Below the pieces are notes generated by a model, which saw nothing but the letters and a program-made list of their open reading frames with translations, did no database searches and was not told where the DNA came from. A stretch of 64,000 nucleotides of DNA from Punica granatum. Taxonomy: Eukaryota > Streptophyta > Magnoliopsida > Myrtales > Lythraceae. Of the stretch, positions 1-11,724 are shown one piece after another; the stretch's first letter is position 1, and each line of letters starts with the position of its first letter. The stretch spans positions 20,936,199-21,000,198 of the forward strand of contig NC_045127.1 in the NCBI RefSeq assembly GCF_007655135.1, given 5' to 3'. Both the position numbers and the translations under genes were made by a program.

Positions 1-3000
1 TGTACGGACCCGAATGTGGACTCTCGTTGGGGCTCGCATTGTGCGCTTTGGCTTGGGAGTGTCCACCTTCCCGTGGGGACACGTGACGGACACGCATGAA
101 ATGGGGTCGCCACTTATCATTTTACGACCCGAAGGTCGAGGGCGGATAAGTAACCCGGGTCTAGGGGTATGGAACACCTAGTTTTGCTAGGGCATTGATC
201 TGTGCGGAACCGAAAAGTCCGAGTTCGGGGGTTCATGTTACGTGCGGGCCTATATCCCACACGCCCTTTCAGTACTCTGGTTTGCTAGGTTTGCATGTTT
301 TAATTTTTTACCGTGTGAATTAAGTTGCGTTCGACTTACGCGTTTTGACACCGAAAATTCAGTGAACTAAACGATGTCGGTTGAGTAGCCGATAGAGAAG
401 TAAGCCGGTATGTCGGGGAATCGGTTCACAATCTTGCGTTACAGTTCATCAAACTATGATGTCTGAATTCCTGCATGAACCAGAACCGTGAAATCTTGGG
501 ATTACTTTAGTCTAGGCAAGCATTGGACCAATTCGATTAGTTCGACTCTCGGACTGTTCGCTCATCGACTGGGGTTCTTACAGAATGAATGTACAAAGTA
601 AAATCCTTACAATGCTCTCAAAAAAACAATAAAATACAAATTACAAATGATTGAATCTCAGTTGATTCGCTTTCGGTTATTATTCCGCTCCGACTCACTG
701 TGAGTTCAGGAAAACACCAAAAAACTGAAATCCAAGTGCTCTCAATGGATGGGGCGTTGGACCCCGTGATCGATGGTTAGGGCGTTGAACCCTAAGTGCA
801 ATGCGTCTTATGGGTCGGGCTCGACTCACATAGACAAGCAATAGCAGAAAAGTAACAAACATGCAGATTTCAGAAAATGTGTTTGTTATTGCCAAGTTTA
901 CATGGATTAACAAGTTATTAACCCAAAAGTATTTTGTAAGCAAATGCTATATGCTAGACAAGCAATCGTGCAAAACGTTTTGCATTCGGTTTTGCTTTGA
1001 GAAATTGACAAATAGAGTCAAATCTCATGTGTATTGATTGCTTTTACAGCTGTTCTGTATTGTGACACTGAATCACCACTGAATTAGCCAAACTCATGTT
1101 TTGACTCTAGATTAGGAACCTAGAGTTCCACCTAACCATTATCTAGTGTGTGGTTAGGTCGAGTGAAATGTTAATCAGTAATTTTGCATGATTTGTGACA
1201 GAGATAACCGTTCTAGTTACCCGAGTCTACGATAGGATGACAAAAACTCATCTGTGGATAAAGAAAGGCTTTGCAGATGAACCTACATCTAAACAGGTAG
1301 CCTATCCTTATCCTGATACTGTAGTGTTTCTGTCAAGCTAACCCTAGGAGTGTCGTTGAATTGTGAAAAGACGATTTTGCCCTTTATTTGAAAATTGTTT
1401 TAAGAAAAGGGAAACATCGCAGTGTGGGCCACCTCAGCTTGTAGCCGGTGTCGACCAATTCCTTGGATCGTCCAGGGTTGTGCAAGAATCTCGAAAAAGC
1501 CAAAAAACCGGTCGATTTAACCAGAAGTGTTCTAAAAAGATCTTTTGTATCATGACAACTCATCGACGCGAGTTATTAGGTAATCACCAATTCATGCAAA
1601 CTTATTAGTGCCAAGTGGGTTTAATCATGTGAGCGTCCCGATTAACCCGTTTGTGGATTATAGCTTAAAATTAAATGTCGAATGCAATACATGTGCAGGT
1701 TACAGTTACTCAGACAAATCATAAATTGATCCATTGAATAAAGTCTGAGTGCCCGAAAAACTTAATTTAATGAAAACAATTCATGACACAGTGACCAAGA
1801 TGGGTTCAGGAAGGTTGAGGATAATTTGGTCACAATGACCAAAATACCCTTGGAATCCAAATGGCCCCAAAAGAGTCATCGATACTTGAATTCATGCATT
1901 TTTACTTTAAAAACAATGTTTTAAAGTTGTTAGCATGCGGGGTTTACGACGATATTGAAATTGCAATTGCACAAAATCCAAGAAATGGATTTCAACGAGG
2001 TGAAGAGACCGTTCTTAACCCGAATAAGGTCAAAGAACTCTCGGCTCTTTCCTCTTGGAAATAGCCGTGGGTTTCCTTGACCCGTTTCGGGTTTTAAGCA
2101 TTCTCTTTAACCCAATTTCGACTATTTCTCGCATGCTCAAATGTTAAACACGATAAATGACACGTATTTAACAATGCCGGTATTGCCAAGAGTTTAGAAA
2201 AGGCATTCAAGCATACAAACATGCACAAACAGGTTATTTATGGAATTGATAAAACAATACCAGCTCCATGGACTTGGGAAAAAATAAAGATTCAGGAAAC
2301 AACTCAAATCGGGGCAAGGAATCCGGTCTTGACCCGAAAAGGTCAAGAATACCCTCGGTTATCTCTCCAGGAGGTTAATCCTAAAGTTATCTCGGCTTTT
2401 CCGGATCGATATGGTTTCCTCGACTTCGATTTAAACATTTCCCAACATGCGAGCACGTTAAACGATGATAAACACGCATGATATAACATGGAAATTGCAT
2501 AAAGATTAAAACTTGGAAATAAAACATGCATAAAACCCCTTATAACTCCATAAACGCAACGAGAATGTAAAAGTCCTAACTCCTCTAAGTCGGGAATGGT
2601 CATACCTAGTCCTGGGATGCGGGATGGGACTATTAGAAGTCGGGTTGGACCTTTGTTGGGTCGGGTTTGGGCTATTTTTTCGTTGAACAGACCCGAAATG
2701 CACAAACAGACCCGGCTGGAACACTAAACAGACCTGACTGGCACAAGTCGGGTCAGACGTCACCACGGAAGCTCTCGATTGAATTTTGAGGCAAGGTCAA
2801 CGGCTCCTGACTCCTAACTGACCCTCAGAGGTGACTGTGGTGGTCGTTTGGTTCCATAGTTATCGGGTCGACCCGTACAGCCCTGTAAAGATCACAAAAA
2901 ATAGAGCACGTTTGGAATTTCAGACCCATCTGGCACCAGTCGGGTTGGACATCGCCACAGTGTCTCCCGATAGAATTTTGAGGCAAGGTCAATGGCCCCG

Positions 3001-5005
3001 AATCCTAACTAACCCCTGGAGGTAACTGTGGTGGTCGTTTTGTGAAAGGAGTCTCGGATCGACCCGATCTGAAAGAAAACCGCAAGAACAGTCAAAAAAA
3101 TCCACCCGACTAGGCAGTCGAGCTGTTTCTTCGTGCTGGGTTAAAACCGATGGCTTTTTCTTGGATTTCTTGACTTCTTGACACCCTAGGGTTGTGCGAA
3201 AACATGTGGGATATGAAGTTTGGTGAAGTTTGGATTTAACCCGGGATGGTAAATACCATGATTCCGACTTAAGTCTTTGAGGGTTTTGCTTGGTTTTGCT
3301 TGCCCTTGCTTGCTGCGATTTTTGCTGGAACTAAAGGGGTGTGGAGAGCTTCTTGAAGAGTGAGAAATGCTAGAGAGATGGCATGTGGTGAGTTGTGATT
3401 AAGTTAATGACTTATAAAATATATATAGGCTATGCTTAAGTGCAATTAGTGAAAGAAAAGTGCAATTAAGGGGCATAGATTAGGGGATCCGAATTTTTTA
3501 AGGAAATATCAAGCTCAATCCTCATCCATTGCATTAATGGAGAAGAGTTGGAAGCATTAATGAGCATTGATGAGGATGGAGTGGTGTCTTCAAATTGTAG
3601 GCTTGATATTTTCATGGAAGAGAAGACAACTTGCATGGAGAAGAAGCCAAAGGAGATAGGGTGATCAAGAGGGAGTCATGGCTGGTCATGGAGGAGCCGT
3701 GGGCCCCACGGCCTTGAGGGAAAGTTCGGGACAAAGTTCGGGTCTCAATTGATCGCGTGTTCGAGGTTCGTGGCTCAAACGAACATCGAATTGTCATTGT
3801 GCATGCGAAAACAATTCAAATGAGCCTAAGATTGTCCATTTCGCCCTAAAGAATGATCGTGCGATTTTTAGGCTCGGAAGCTGGTTTTGCTCGTTTCAGG
3901 CGATCATAGCAAATTTAGCCATTTCTGAATGCGCATCTCCTGTTTGCATTCCGTATTGGTCGTTTTGACGTGCATTGACAATCAAACCTAATAATTGATC
4001 CTTAAGCTGGTATTGCAAATGTGAAGCCGAAGACGTCCTAGGAGTCCAAAGTTGGATTTCTCAGAATACCTTCTGAGTTGCTTGGATGATCCGGAGATCA
4101 CTACGATCTCTGTTCATTGAGAATGAACTCCGAAGGATTGAAAAGGTGTCTCTGAGACCCTAAAAGCACTGTTTCGAGGGTTTACATGGATTGTGAGACT
4201 CCGTCTGAGGATTTCACATTCCGAGGTCAAGTTTCTGTAAAAAGGACATCCGGTTATGAATTTCTGTTGAAAACGGTCTTTTCTGCCATTCGGAGGTCAT
4301 TCGGGAAACTAAAAGGGATATTGCAGTCTGATTTTCCCAATTGTGTCTGTCCGTTGTAGTTTTTGGGGCAATTCATGGCTAACTTGGATTGCCGATGTTC
4401 TGTTAGAGTAGTCTCCGGAGATGATTTTCCGTTGAAGGATATGCTTGTTTTGCCGCTTGTGAGTAATTCGAGGTGTTTGCGTGACTTCCGAAGAACAATC
4501 TGAAGCAATGTTCATGCTCTTTATAATTGTTGGATGTGGCTGTATCTGACATTAGGCATTAACTTTTCTCTGGTGAACCAGCATTTTTGGACTTCTACTG
4601 AAAAGTTGTCTGTATACAGAAAATTGCTTTGTATAGAGCAGATGATCTGCGAAATGTGTTCAGAGACACTTTTCATCTGTTTGGCACTGCATGGGATTTT
4701 TGGAGTCCAATAATGGTTATCTTCCGATGGTCGAGCGAACTATCGGAAAATACGATTGTCCATGTGGTATGCTGAAAATGCCGGTTTTGGACATTGTTGA
4801 GCTCTATAATCACTCTGTTGGCTTTTGATGACCCAAGAAGTTCTTTTGCTGTTTGTCCATGTCATCCGCTTGACTCTGCTGAGTTGAGGGTGAATAGTAA
4901 TTTCTTACTCTATCGAGCCTTCTTTTGTATCAATACTCAAGTCGTGGCCTGAATCATTGCTAATATACATTGCTTGAATGGGTGAGTCAAAACGGGGTGC
5001 TGACA
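1..5005 (-). repeat. 3' LTR of the LARD-like element
   Basis: The sequence begins on the plus strand with TGTACGGACCCG and ends GGGGTGCTGACA. Homologous blocks in the same order recur at 10207, 18669, 30558, 44710 (reversed) and 60948. Read in the element's sense (minus), a TATA-like run lies near 3420-3430. It carries open frames only of chance length (up to about 120 codons) and no recognisable domain. The window's first base coincides with the LTR boundary. Confidence 0.85.
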
Positions 5006-5019
5006 GCTTGCCTCTCTTT
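5006..5019 (-). other. Polypurine tract of the LARD-like element
   Basis: On the minus strand AAAGAGAGGCAAGC directly precedes the 3' LTR start TGTCAG. Its position and purine content fit a plus-strand primer. It is less pure than the tract of the CRM-like elements. Confidence 0.6.
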
Positions 5020-5171
5020 GACTGCGTGCTCGGGTAGATGATGCAGCCAATGACTTTCAGAAGCACCCCAATTTGATCATAATGACCAAAATGGCACCTC
5101 CAATGGCCATCTTCTCCTTTCTTCTTTTGGATATGTAAGGGATCTATTGCACCTGAAGCATAATGTAAAGT

Positions 5172-5856
5172 TCGGGACAGACCCGGGGGACGGACCCCTG
5201 ATAGGAATTTAAAAGTCGGGACGGACCCTTGAACCGGAATTTGAAATCAGGACGGACCCCTAACAGAGATTTAAAAGTCCGGACGGACCCTTGAACAGGA
5301 ATTTGAAATCGGAACGGACCCGGGGGACAGACCCCTGACAGGAATTTAAAAGTCGGGACGGACCCTTGAACAGGAATTTGAAATCGGGATGGACCCGTGA
5401 CATGAATTTAAAAGTCAGGACGGACCCTTGAACAGGAATTTGAAATCGGGACAGACCCGGGGGACGGACCCCTGACAGGAATTCAAAAGTCGGGACGGAC
5501 CCTTAAACAGGAATTTGAAATCGAGACGGACCCCTGACATGAATTTAAAATTTGGGACGGACCCTTGAATAGGAATTTGAAATCGGGACGGACCCGGAGG
5601 ATGGACCCCTGACATGAATTTAAAAGTCGGAATGAACCCTTGAATAAGAATTTGAAATCGGGTAAAAAAGTCGGGACGGACCCTTGAATAGGAATTTGAA
5701 ATCGGGATGGACCTAGGGGATAAACCCCTGACATGAATTTAAAAGTTGGGACGGACCCTTGAACAGGAATTTAAAATCGGGACGGACCCGGGGGACAGAC
5801 CCCTGACAGGAATTCAGAAGTCAGGACAGACCGGAGGGACTGACCCCTGACATGAA
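5172..5856. repeat. GACGGACCC minisatellite in the LARD-like interior
   Basis: Two block types alternate for nearly 700 bp. One reads roughly GACGGACCCTTGAACAGG followed by AATTTGAAATCGG. The other carries CGGGGGACGGACCCCTGACA followed by GGAATTTAAAAGTCGG. The pair is about 85 bp long and single blocks are lost in places. GACGGACCC is the invariant core. Frames through it repeat only because the DNA does. Confidence 0.9.
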
Positions 5857-6621
5857 TGGGTTGCATTGCGTGCTTGACGAGGCTGCCCCTATTTTAGCTG
5901 GGGATGTCCCCGTTGCTTGTGAATGTCGCTTGTAGGGCTGCGGTGTTGTGGTCGCATGGGGCGGATGCTTGTTGGTTTGCAGAAAACTGGCTTCGTCGTT
6001 GGAGCGGTTTTGGATTGCCGGGGGCCGGTGTCTTGCTTTGTGGGACTCGAGCTCTAGGGAAGGAGCGCCTACGTATCCCGTGGATTCGGGAATCAGAGTC
6101 TGCCGTAGTTCTTGCTTGCTTGTGATACCTGTGATCCTGGCATTACTAGTAGATCATGTGAGAAATACTAACAAGTGATAGGTACAGGTGAGCACCAAAA
6201 AGAGCGTTGTTGTGATGCACAAATCTTCATTTTCGGATCGCCTGAGCAACCCGTGAAGAATTTTGCTTTGACAGTGCAAGTAGGTCCCGTTCTCTGAGGC
6301 TTAGATACGAGGCCTCCAGGGGTTCCCAATAGCCATGCATGGGCATATCGAGACTTCCCCAACGATGCCCTAGCAGTTCTATTGTTCGTTCGACATGCTT
6401 GTTGGCTTTGGACCCTTATCATCCGGATGCCGTAGGGCGACTGCATTTACAACGCGCATGGAAATTTCTATTCAGAATTGGTCAGATGTCGGTCTAATCA
6501 TTTCCAGAATGCTATGACTAGACCGCGGAAAGGAATGTCTGGGATTTCGGCTTTGTGATAGCCTGTTGAAGGGTGGCTGTGACCCATTTGAAGTTATGCA
6601 AAGACAAAGAGAAAAAAAAAA

Positions 6622-6648
6622 AGCTTGGGGACTACGTTGCCCCAAGCT
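6622..6648. repeat. GC-rich hairpin in the LARD-like interior
   Basis: Arms AGCTTGGGG (6622-6630) and CCCCAAGCT (6640-6648) pair perfectly across a 9-nt loop. A run of A precedes it on the plus strand. Function is unknown; it could simply be a stable stem in the genomic RNA. Confidence 0.7.
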
Positions 6649-8603
6649 AAAACGATACACGGGTTCACGCCTACAGCGAGATGTACCCCCCCATTTTCCT
6701 CCGTCCTTCTGTTGTGTAGGCTGTACCGAACTGCTTGGACGGCGTGCTCAGTTGCCCATTGTACTTGAGGAAGGTTCCCTCTTGGACGATTGAATGGTAT
6801 TAGAGAGTCGATCGGGGATCGTGTTGGAATAGATAACCTGGCCACTTCCCTTGGGGATCCCTTGTTCGCATGATATGTGAGAGACTAGGGGGTCAATTTT
6901 ATCTATCTCTCGTTTTGCTCTCCTTTAGCTACGGTCACCCACGTCGGGGCCACACCTTTCAACCTAAAGGGGAAGAGCTCTCCTTTTGCCACGGCCGCCC
7001 CAAAGGGATTTCTGGTCATGCCTCTCTTTTGCCCTATCTTTGGCCTTGGCCGCCCCTGAAAAGGGGTTTTCGACCTAGCGGACTCGATTCTTTTATCTCT
7101 CGAGCTTGCAAGGGCGAAGAGTTCGAAAGATTCGACCTCCGAGTGCATTGTGTTCTGTCTCCATCGAGGAGTTGTGTTTGCTGCTCCCCACTCTTTCGAG
7201 GCTTGTTGCTTTCTTTGGATTGGCTGCGCCGGTGCTTTTAGTAAACATCGGCATTGCCTTGCTTCGCTTGTTGGTGAGTTTTTCCGCTTCTTTTCTCTTT
7301 CTCTTCATTGGCGGGTTTTTCCCGCTTCTTTTCGCTCTATTTTTTTCTTTTGCAGTTGGGGTTTATTTTGTGCCTCGTGTCTTGTTTGAAACTCCTCGAC
7401 TTTGCATGGCCGAGGCCGATTTAGTATGCTTCCCCTCATGGAGACTTGTTGCATGTTGCTAGCCCTATTTCGTGAGGGTCGGCTTTCTTGGAAGCTTGAC
7501 TCTTGTGCACTTGGAAGTTGAACTTCATGTCATTTGCCCTTGCAAGCCTTACAGGTGAATTTCCCCTATCGTCTAGGAAAAGAAAATGCCAAATTGCCCC
7601 ATGTGGAATAGGGAACCGAGGTTGCCCCGGTGCGAATGTTGAACAGGGATGCCTCGCTCTTCATTTGTTGAACTGGCCCGTGGCAGGCGCGTTGTGCGAT
7701 CGTTGTCCCCAATCATATCTTGCTATTTCCGCAGCACATGCCCCTTGGATGGTGCACACTGCTGAAGCCACTGAATGTTCAAGGAAGACGGTTGCGTCGA
7801 TGCTGGGCGATTCGCTCAATTGCCTGCGTCTTCTGTTTTGTAGGGGGGTACCTCATCGTCAGACACCTCCCTCGTCGAAGTAAAAGGAAAAGGGTCCGAG
7901 ACAAGTTCTTGGAAAAGCGTGAACAAGTGCATCGCTTTTCGCCTGTGGCCAATGTGCCCCTGTGAAGAATGACAAAGAAGATAATGCATTAGGCGATTAT
8001 GCGGGGGAATATGTGGTAAGGAATATGGGGTGGTCCCATGGAAAAAATCCATTTTTGTCCCGCCCACAACCCATGGGGTATCGCGTGCAAACGACATTTG
8101 TTTCCGGGAATCTGGTCATCACCACTCTGGAGTGGTTGGACCGTGACTGGGGGTCACATGAGCATATTTTCCCTAGTTGCGATTAGGCATGTACAGTCGC
8201 CCTAGGGAAAGCTCGAGAAGCCGGGTCCCCTAAGGACAAGCGAGTCGAACAAATCTGACAGAACTAATCAGGCGTTTTCGAGACTGTCCTAATACTCCAT
8301 TGAAGGATTTGTTCATGCCGGGAGCCCATTTGTGGGAATGCATTTAAATTAAAGCAAAAGAGAGTTTAAAAAAGACTGTGCGATTTACCCCAGTGTTTAG
8401 TCGGCGGCGACGGCGGAGGACAGGTGGGACCCGTTCTTTGGTCGGAAGCGCGACGGTTCAGGTGCCTGCTGTTGCAGGCGGGTGGGTCATGCTCTGTTTG
8501 TGGAGCTGTCACTTTCGGCCTTTGCAGTGAAAGGATTAGACTCGCTCCTCGAAATATCGCTTGGATGAATTTGAATCCAAGTCGATTTTGGACTTCATAT
8601 GAG

Positions 8604-8774
8604 CCTGAAAGCAGTAAATGCGGGGTGTCAAAATCTGAAAGCAGTAAATGCTGGGCCGGAGCCTAAAAGCAGTAAATGCAGCGCCGAAGCTCGAAAGCAG
8701 TAAATGCAGGGTCGAAACCCAAAAACAGTAAAAACTGGGTCGAGGCCCCGAAAGCAATAAATGCAGGTTTGATA
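8604..8774. repeat. About 29-bp tandem repeat, six copies
   Basis: Six imperfect units carry the core AAAGCAGTAAATGC followed by a variable tract such as AGGGTCGAAACCC. The fifth and sixth copies are the most degraded. Units abut directly and diverge along their whole length, so this is a minisatellite and not a spacer array. Confidence 0.85.
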
Positions 8775-9297
8775 AGAAAGTGCAGGAAATGCAAAAGCAA
8801 AGGCCAGTGCTAGGGAATAGCGCAAGGCGCTGCAAAGAGGTGGCTCTGATTTGCTTGCGATCTTTGTGGAAGGAGGGTGGAAACTTAGTGTTGAAATCCC
8901 AAGGAGCTGGATGAGAGACCTTTGTTGTTTTGATTGTAGTTGTTCAGTATTCAGGATGGCTTCCTGTTAGGGATTTCCTGCAATGGAAGAAGGAAACAAT
9001 GAACGAGCATGAACTGTTCGAAATTGCAATGTAAGGGTGTAGGGAGGCAAACTGGCCTGGTAGGCGCTGTGCAAGCACACCGAGGGGCGTGCATTGGTAC
9101 ATACAGGAGATGTGCTGACGGTGCGTGCATGTGGTACGCGGTGACATGTCTGGACATGCCAGTGGTGCGCACTGTTGCGTGAAGAGGTCTATACTGGTGC
9201 ACTGGAGACGTGTCAGGGCACGTCGAGGATACGGTCAGTCAAGCGAAAGTTAGTGTTGATTAACTTCACCTGGGAAGGTTGATCGGCCCTCCGCCCA

Positions 9298-9486
9298 CAG
9301 CTCGTCTTGCCGTGGAGGAAAGGTGAAGACCGCAGGTGGTCTACCTGCGGTGGTTGGCACGACTCGCCTGTCGTGTGGAGTGGGTGGCTGGGATGGACTC
9401 GGCCTCTGGTCACAGTGCATCTTGCTATGGAGAAGTGAAGACCGCAGGTGGTCTACCCACGAAGGTTGGCACGACTAGCCTGTCCT
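9298..9486. repeat. Imperfect direct duplication with hairpin
   Basis: Two copies of about 75 bp (9298-9374 and 9413-9486) share GTGAAGACCGCAGGTGGTCT and GTTGGCACGACT. The first copy has a perfect 9-bp stem, ACCGCAGGT/ACCTGCGGT, with a 5-nt loop (9329-9351). In the second copy the right arm is mutated, so the stem is lost. Confidence 0.75.
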
Positions 9487-10185
9487 GCGAGGCATGGTAG
9501 CTGCTGTGCAAACATAGAAATAGATAGAATGCATGCAATGCATGAGTTTTCAAAAGCTAATGTCGTTGCATCGATTTGATTCAAGTTCCTAGATTTACAA
9601 AGATAGTTCATTTGAAAAAAGGAATTTAAACATTAAACCAATGCAATGTCCTAGTTTGTTTGAAAACGTACATGTAGGTGCAAAAAGAATAAATTATAAC
9701 TGTATCTGTTACAGTGTACATCGCTCTTTGTGAAAAACAGCAAGAGGCCCCCCTAAAAGAAAAACTACGGGCCGACTCAAAGACTCGACTTTGGGTCAGT
9801 TGACGGCATGAAGGCAAATTTGGTCCAGCATGACGGTCCCTGTTTATGCATTGTTTCGGTGCTACTGGGAAAGCAACTAACTAAGGATGGGGGCTCCCGA
9901 TCAGGGGTAATCACTTCCCCAAAACCGAGCGAGGATCTTTGGGGATGGTTCGGTGGCAGAGCCGCCTCGATCCGTTCCCTTACTCGGAACCTCTGTCTAA
10001 CCTAGCTTCCTATTTTGTCGTCCGTGGGATTTCGAGCGTGGCACCTAGAAACCCGCTAGGATGATGCGATGCAAGTGCAGAAAATAAAGGTGCATGAAGT
10101 AAATGTGCTTAAAGTAAAAGTGCAGAAAACGATAAATGAACATGCAAACAAGCAAACGGGATCGAGCCCGAACCCACTAAGTATA

Positions 10186-10203
10186 TCCCCAGTGGAGTCA
10201 CCA
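10186..10203 (-). other. Primer-binding site, tRNA-Arg type
   Basis: Minus strand TGGTGACTCCACTGGGGA begins 3 nt after the 5' LTR end (CCGTACA). TGG complements the tRNA CCA tail. The TGGCGACTCC-type core is the one used by plant Ogre/Tat elements, which prime from tRNA-Arg; the assignment to arginine is from memory of that family. One base (GTGA instead of GCGA) may be a mutation. Confidence 0.7.
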
Positions 10204-11691
10204 AGCTGTACGGACCCGAATGTGGACTCTCATCGGGGCTTGCATTATGCGCTTTTGGATCTCGCGGCTTGGGAGTTTCCTCCTTCTCGTGGGGACGCTT
10301 GATGGACACGCGTGAGAAGGAGTCGCCACTTATTAATCTATGCGGAACCAGAAAGTCTGAGCTCGGGGGTTCATGTTACGTGCGGGCCTATATCCCGCAC
10401 GCCCTTTCGGTACTCTGGTTTGCTAGGCTTGCATGTTTTAATTATTTACCGCGTGAATTAAGTTGCGCTCGACTTGCGCGTTTTAACACCAGAAATTCGG
10501 TGAACTAAACGATGTTGATTTAGTAGCCGAGAGAGAAGTAAGCCCGTATGTCGGGGAATCGGTTCACAATCTTGCGTTACAGTTCATTAAACGATGATGT
10601 TTGAATTCCTGCGTGAACCGGAACCGTGAAATCTTGGGAATACTTTAGTCTGGCCAAGCATTGGACCAATTCGATTAGTTCGACTCTCGGATTGTTCGCT
10701 CACCTACTGGGGTTCTTACATAATGAATGTACAAAGTAAAATCCTTGCAATGCTCTCAGAAAAACAATAAAATACAAATTACAAATGATTGAATCCCAGT
10801 TGATTCGCTTTCGGTTATTATTCCACTCTGACTCACCGTGAGTTCAGGGAAACACCGAAAAACTGAAATCCAAGCGCTCTCAATGAATGGGGCGTTGGAC
10901 CCAGTGATCGATGGTTAGGGTGTTGAACCGTAAGTGCAATGCGTCCTATGGGTCCGGCTCGACTTGTATGGACAAGAAATAGTAGAAAAGTAACAAACAG
11001 CATGCAGATTGCAGACAATGTGTTTGTTATTGCCAAGTATACGTGGATTAACAAGTACCCAGGGGTATTTTGCAAGCAAATGCGATATACTAAACAAGCA
11101 ATAGTGCAAAACGTTTTGCATTCGGTTTTGCCTTGAGAACTTGATAAATAGAGTCAAATCTCATGTGTGTGGATTGCTTTTACAATTGTTCTGTATTGTG
11201 ACACTAAATCACCACTGAATTAGCCAAACTCGTGTTTTGACTCTAGATTTGGAACCTAGAGTTCCACCTAACCATTATCTAGTGTGTGGTTAGGTCAAGT
11301 GAAAGGTTAATCAGTATTTTTGCATGATTTGTGACAGAGATAACCGTTCTAGTTACCCGAGTCTACGATAGGATGATAGAAACTCATCAGTGGATAAAAA
11401 AAGGCTTTGCAGATGAACCTGCACGTGAACATGTAGCATATTCTTATCTTGATACTGTAGTGTTTCTTTCAAGCTAACCTTAAGGGTGTCGTTGAATTGC
11501 GAAAAGACGATTATGCCCTTTATTTGAAAATTATTTTCAGAAAAGGGAAACATCGCAGTGTGGGCCACCTCGGCCTATAGCCGGTGTCGACCAATTCCCT
11601 GGATCGTCTAGGGTTGTGCAAGAACCCTGAATAAGCCAAAGAACCGTTACCTGAAATCAGGAAGTGATCTAAAATGATTTTTGTATCATGA

Positions 11692-11724
11692 CTTGAGTTA
11701 CCTGAAATCAGGTAAAAACTCAAG
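11692..11724. repeat. Bulged stem-loop conserved in LARD-family LTRs
   Basis: Arms CTTGAGTT/AACTCAAG (8 bp) continue after a 3-nt bulge into ACCTGA/TCAGGT with a 2-nt loop. Related forms occur in other LTR copies near 20236, 48330 (reversed) and 62530, with point changes. The role is unknown. Confidence 0.6.

Larger units (their letters stand above)
5006..10206 (-). other. Non-coding interior of the LARD-like element
   Basis: This 5.2 kb interior lies between primer site and polypurine tract. Frames on both strands are short (the longest is 126 codons at 7503-7883, plus strand) and none shows a zinc knuckle, protease, reverse transcriptase or integrase motif. It contains two minisatellites (5172-5856 and 8604-8774), an imperfect direct duplication with a hairpin (9298-9486) and a GC-rich hairpin (6622-6648). 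The stretch 9500-10185 next to the primer site would be the leader. The remaining stretches show nothing I recognise. The element would have to be mobilised by proteins supplied in trans. Confidence 0.75.

Noticed and set aside
3612..4515. Short minus-strand frames in the left LTR
   Set aside because: They are not conserved between LTR copies and carry no domain.
5415..5734. Minus-strand frames with a repeated peptide (FQIPIQGS, FKFLFKGPS)
   Set aside because: The peptide repeats only because the DNA is a minisatellite. Frames break at each indel and there is no start context.
7503..7883. Longest frame (126 codons) in the LARD-like interior
   Set aside because: It runs antisense to the element, has no recognisable domain, and its length is what chance gives in moderately GC-rich DNA.
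8604..8774. CRISPR-like regular repeat
   Set aside because: Units abut and degrade over their whole length with no unique spacers, and the context is a plant retroelement.
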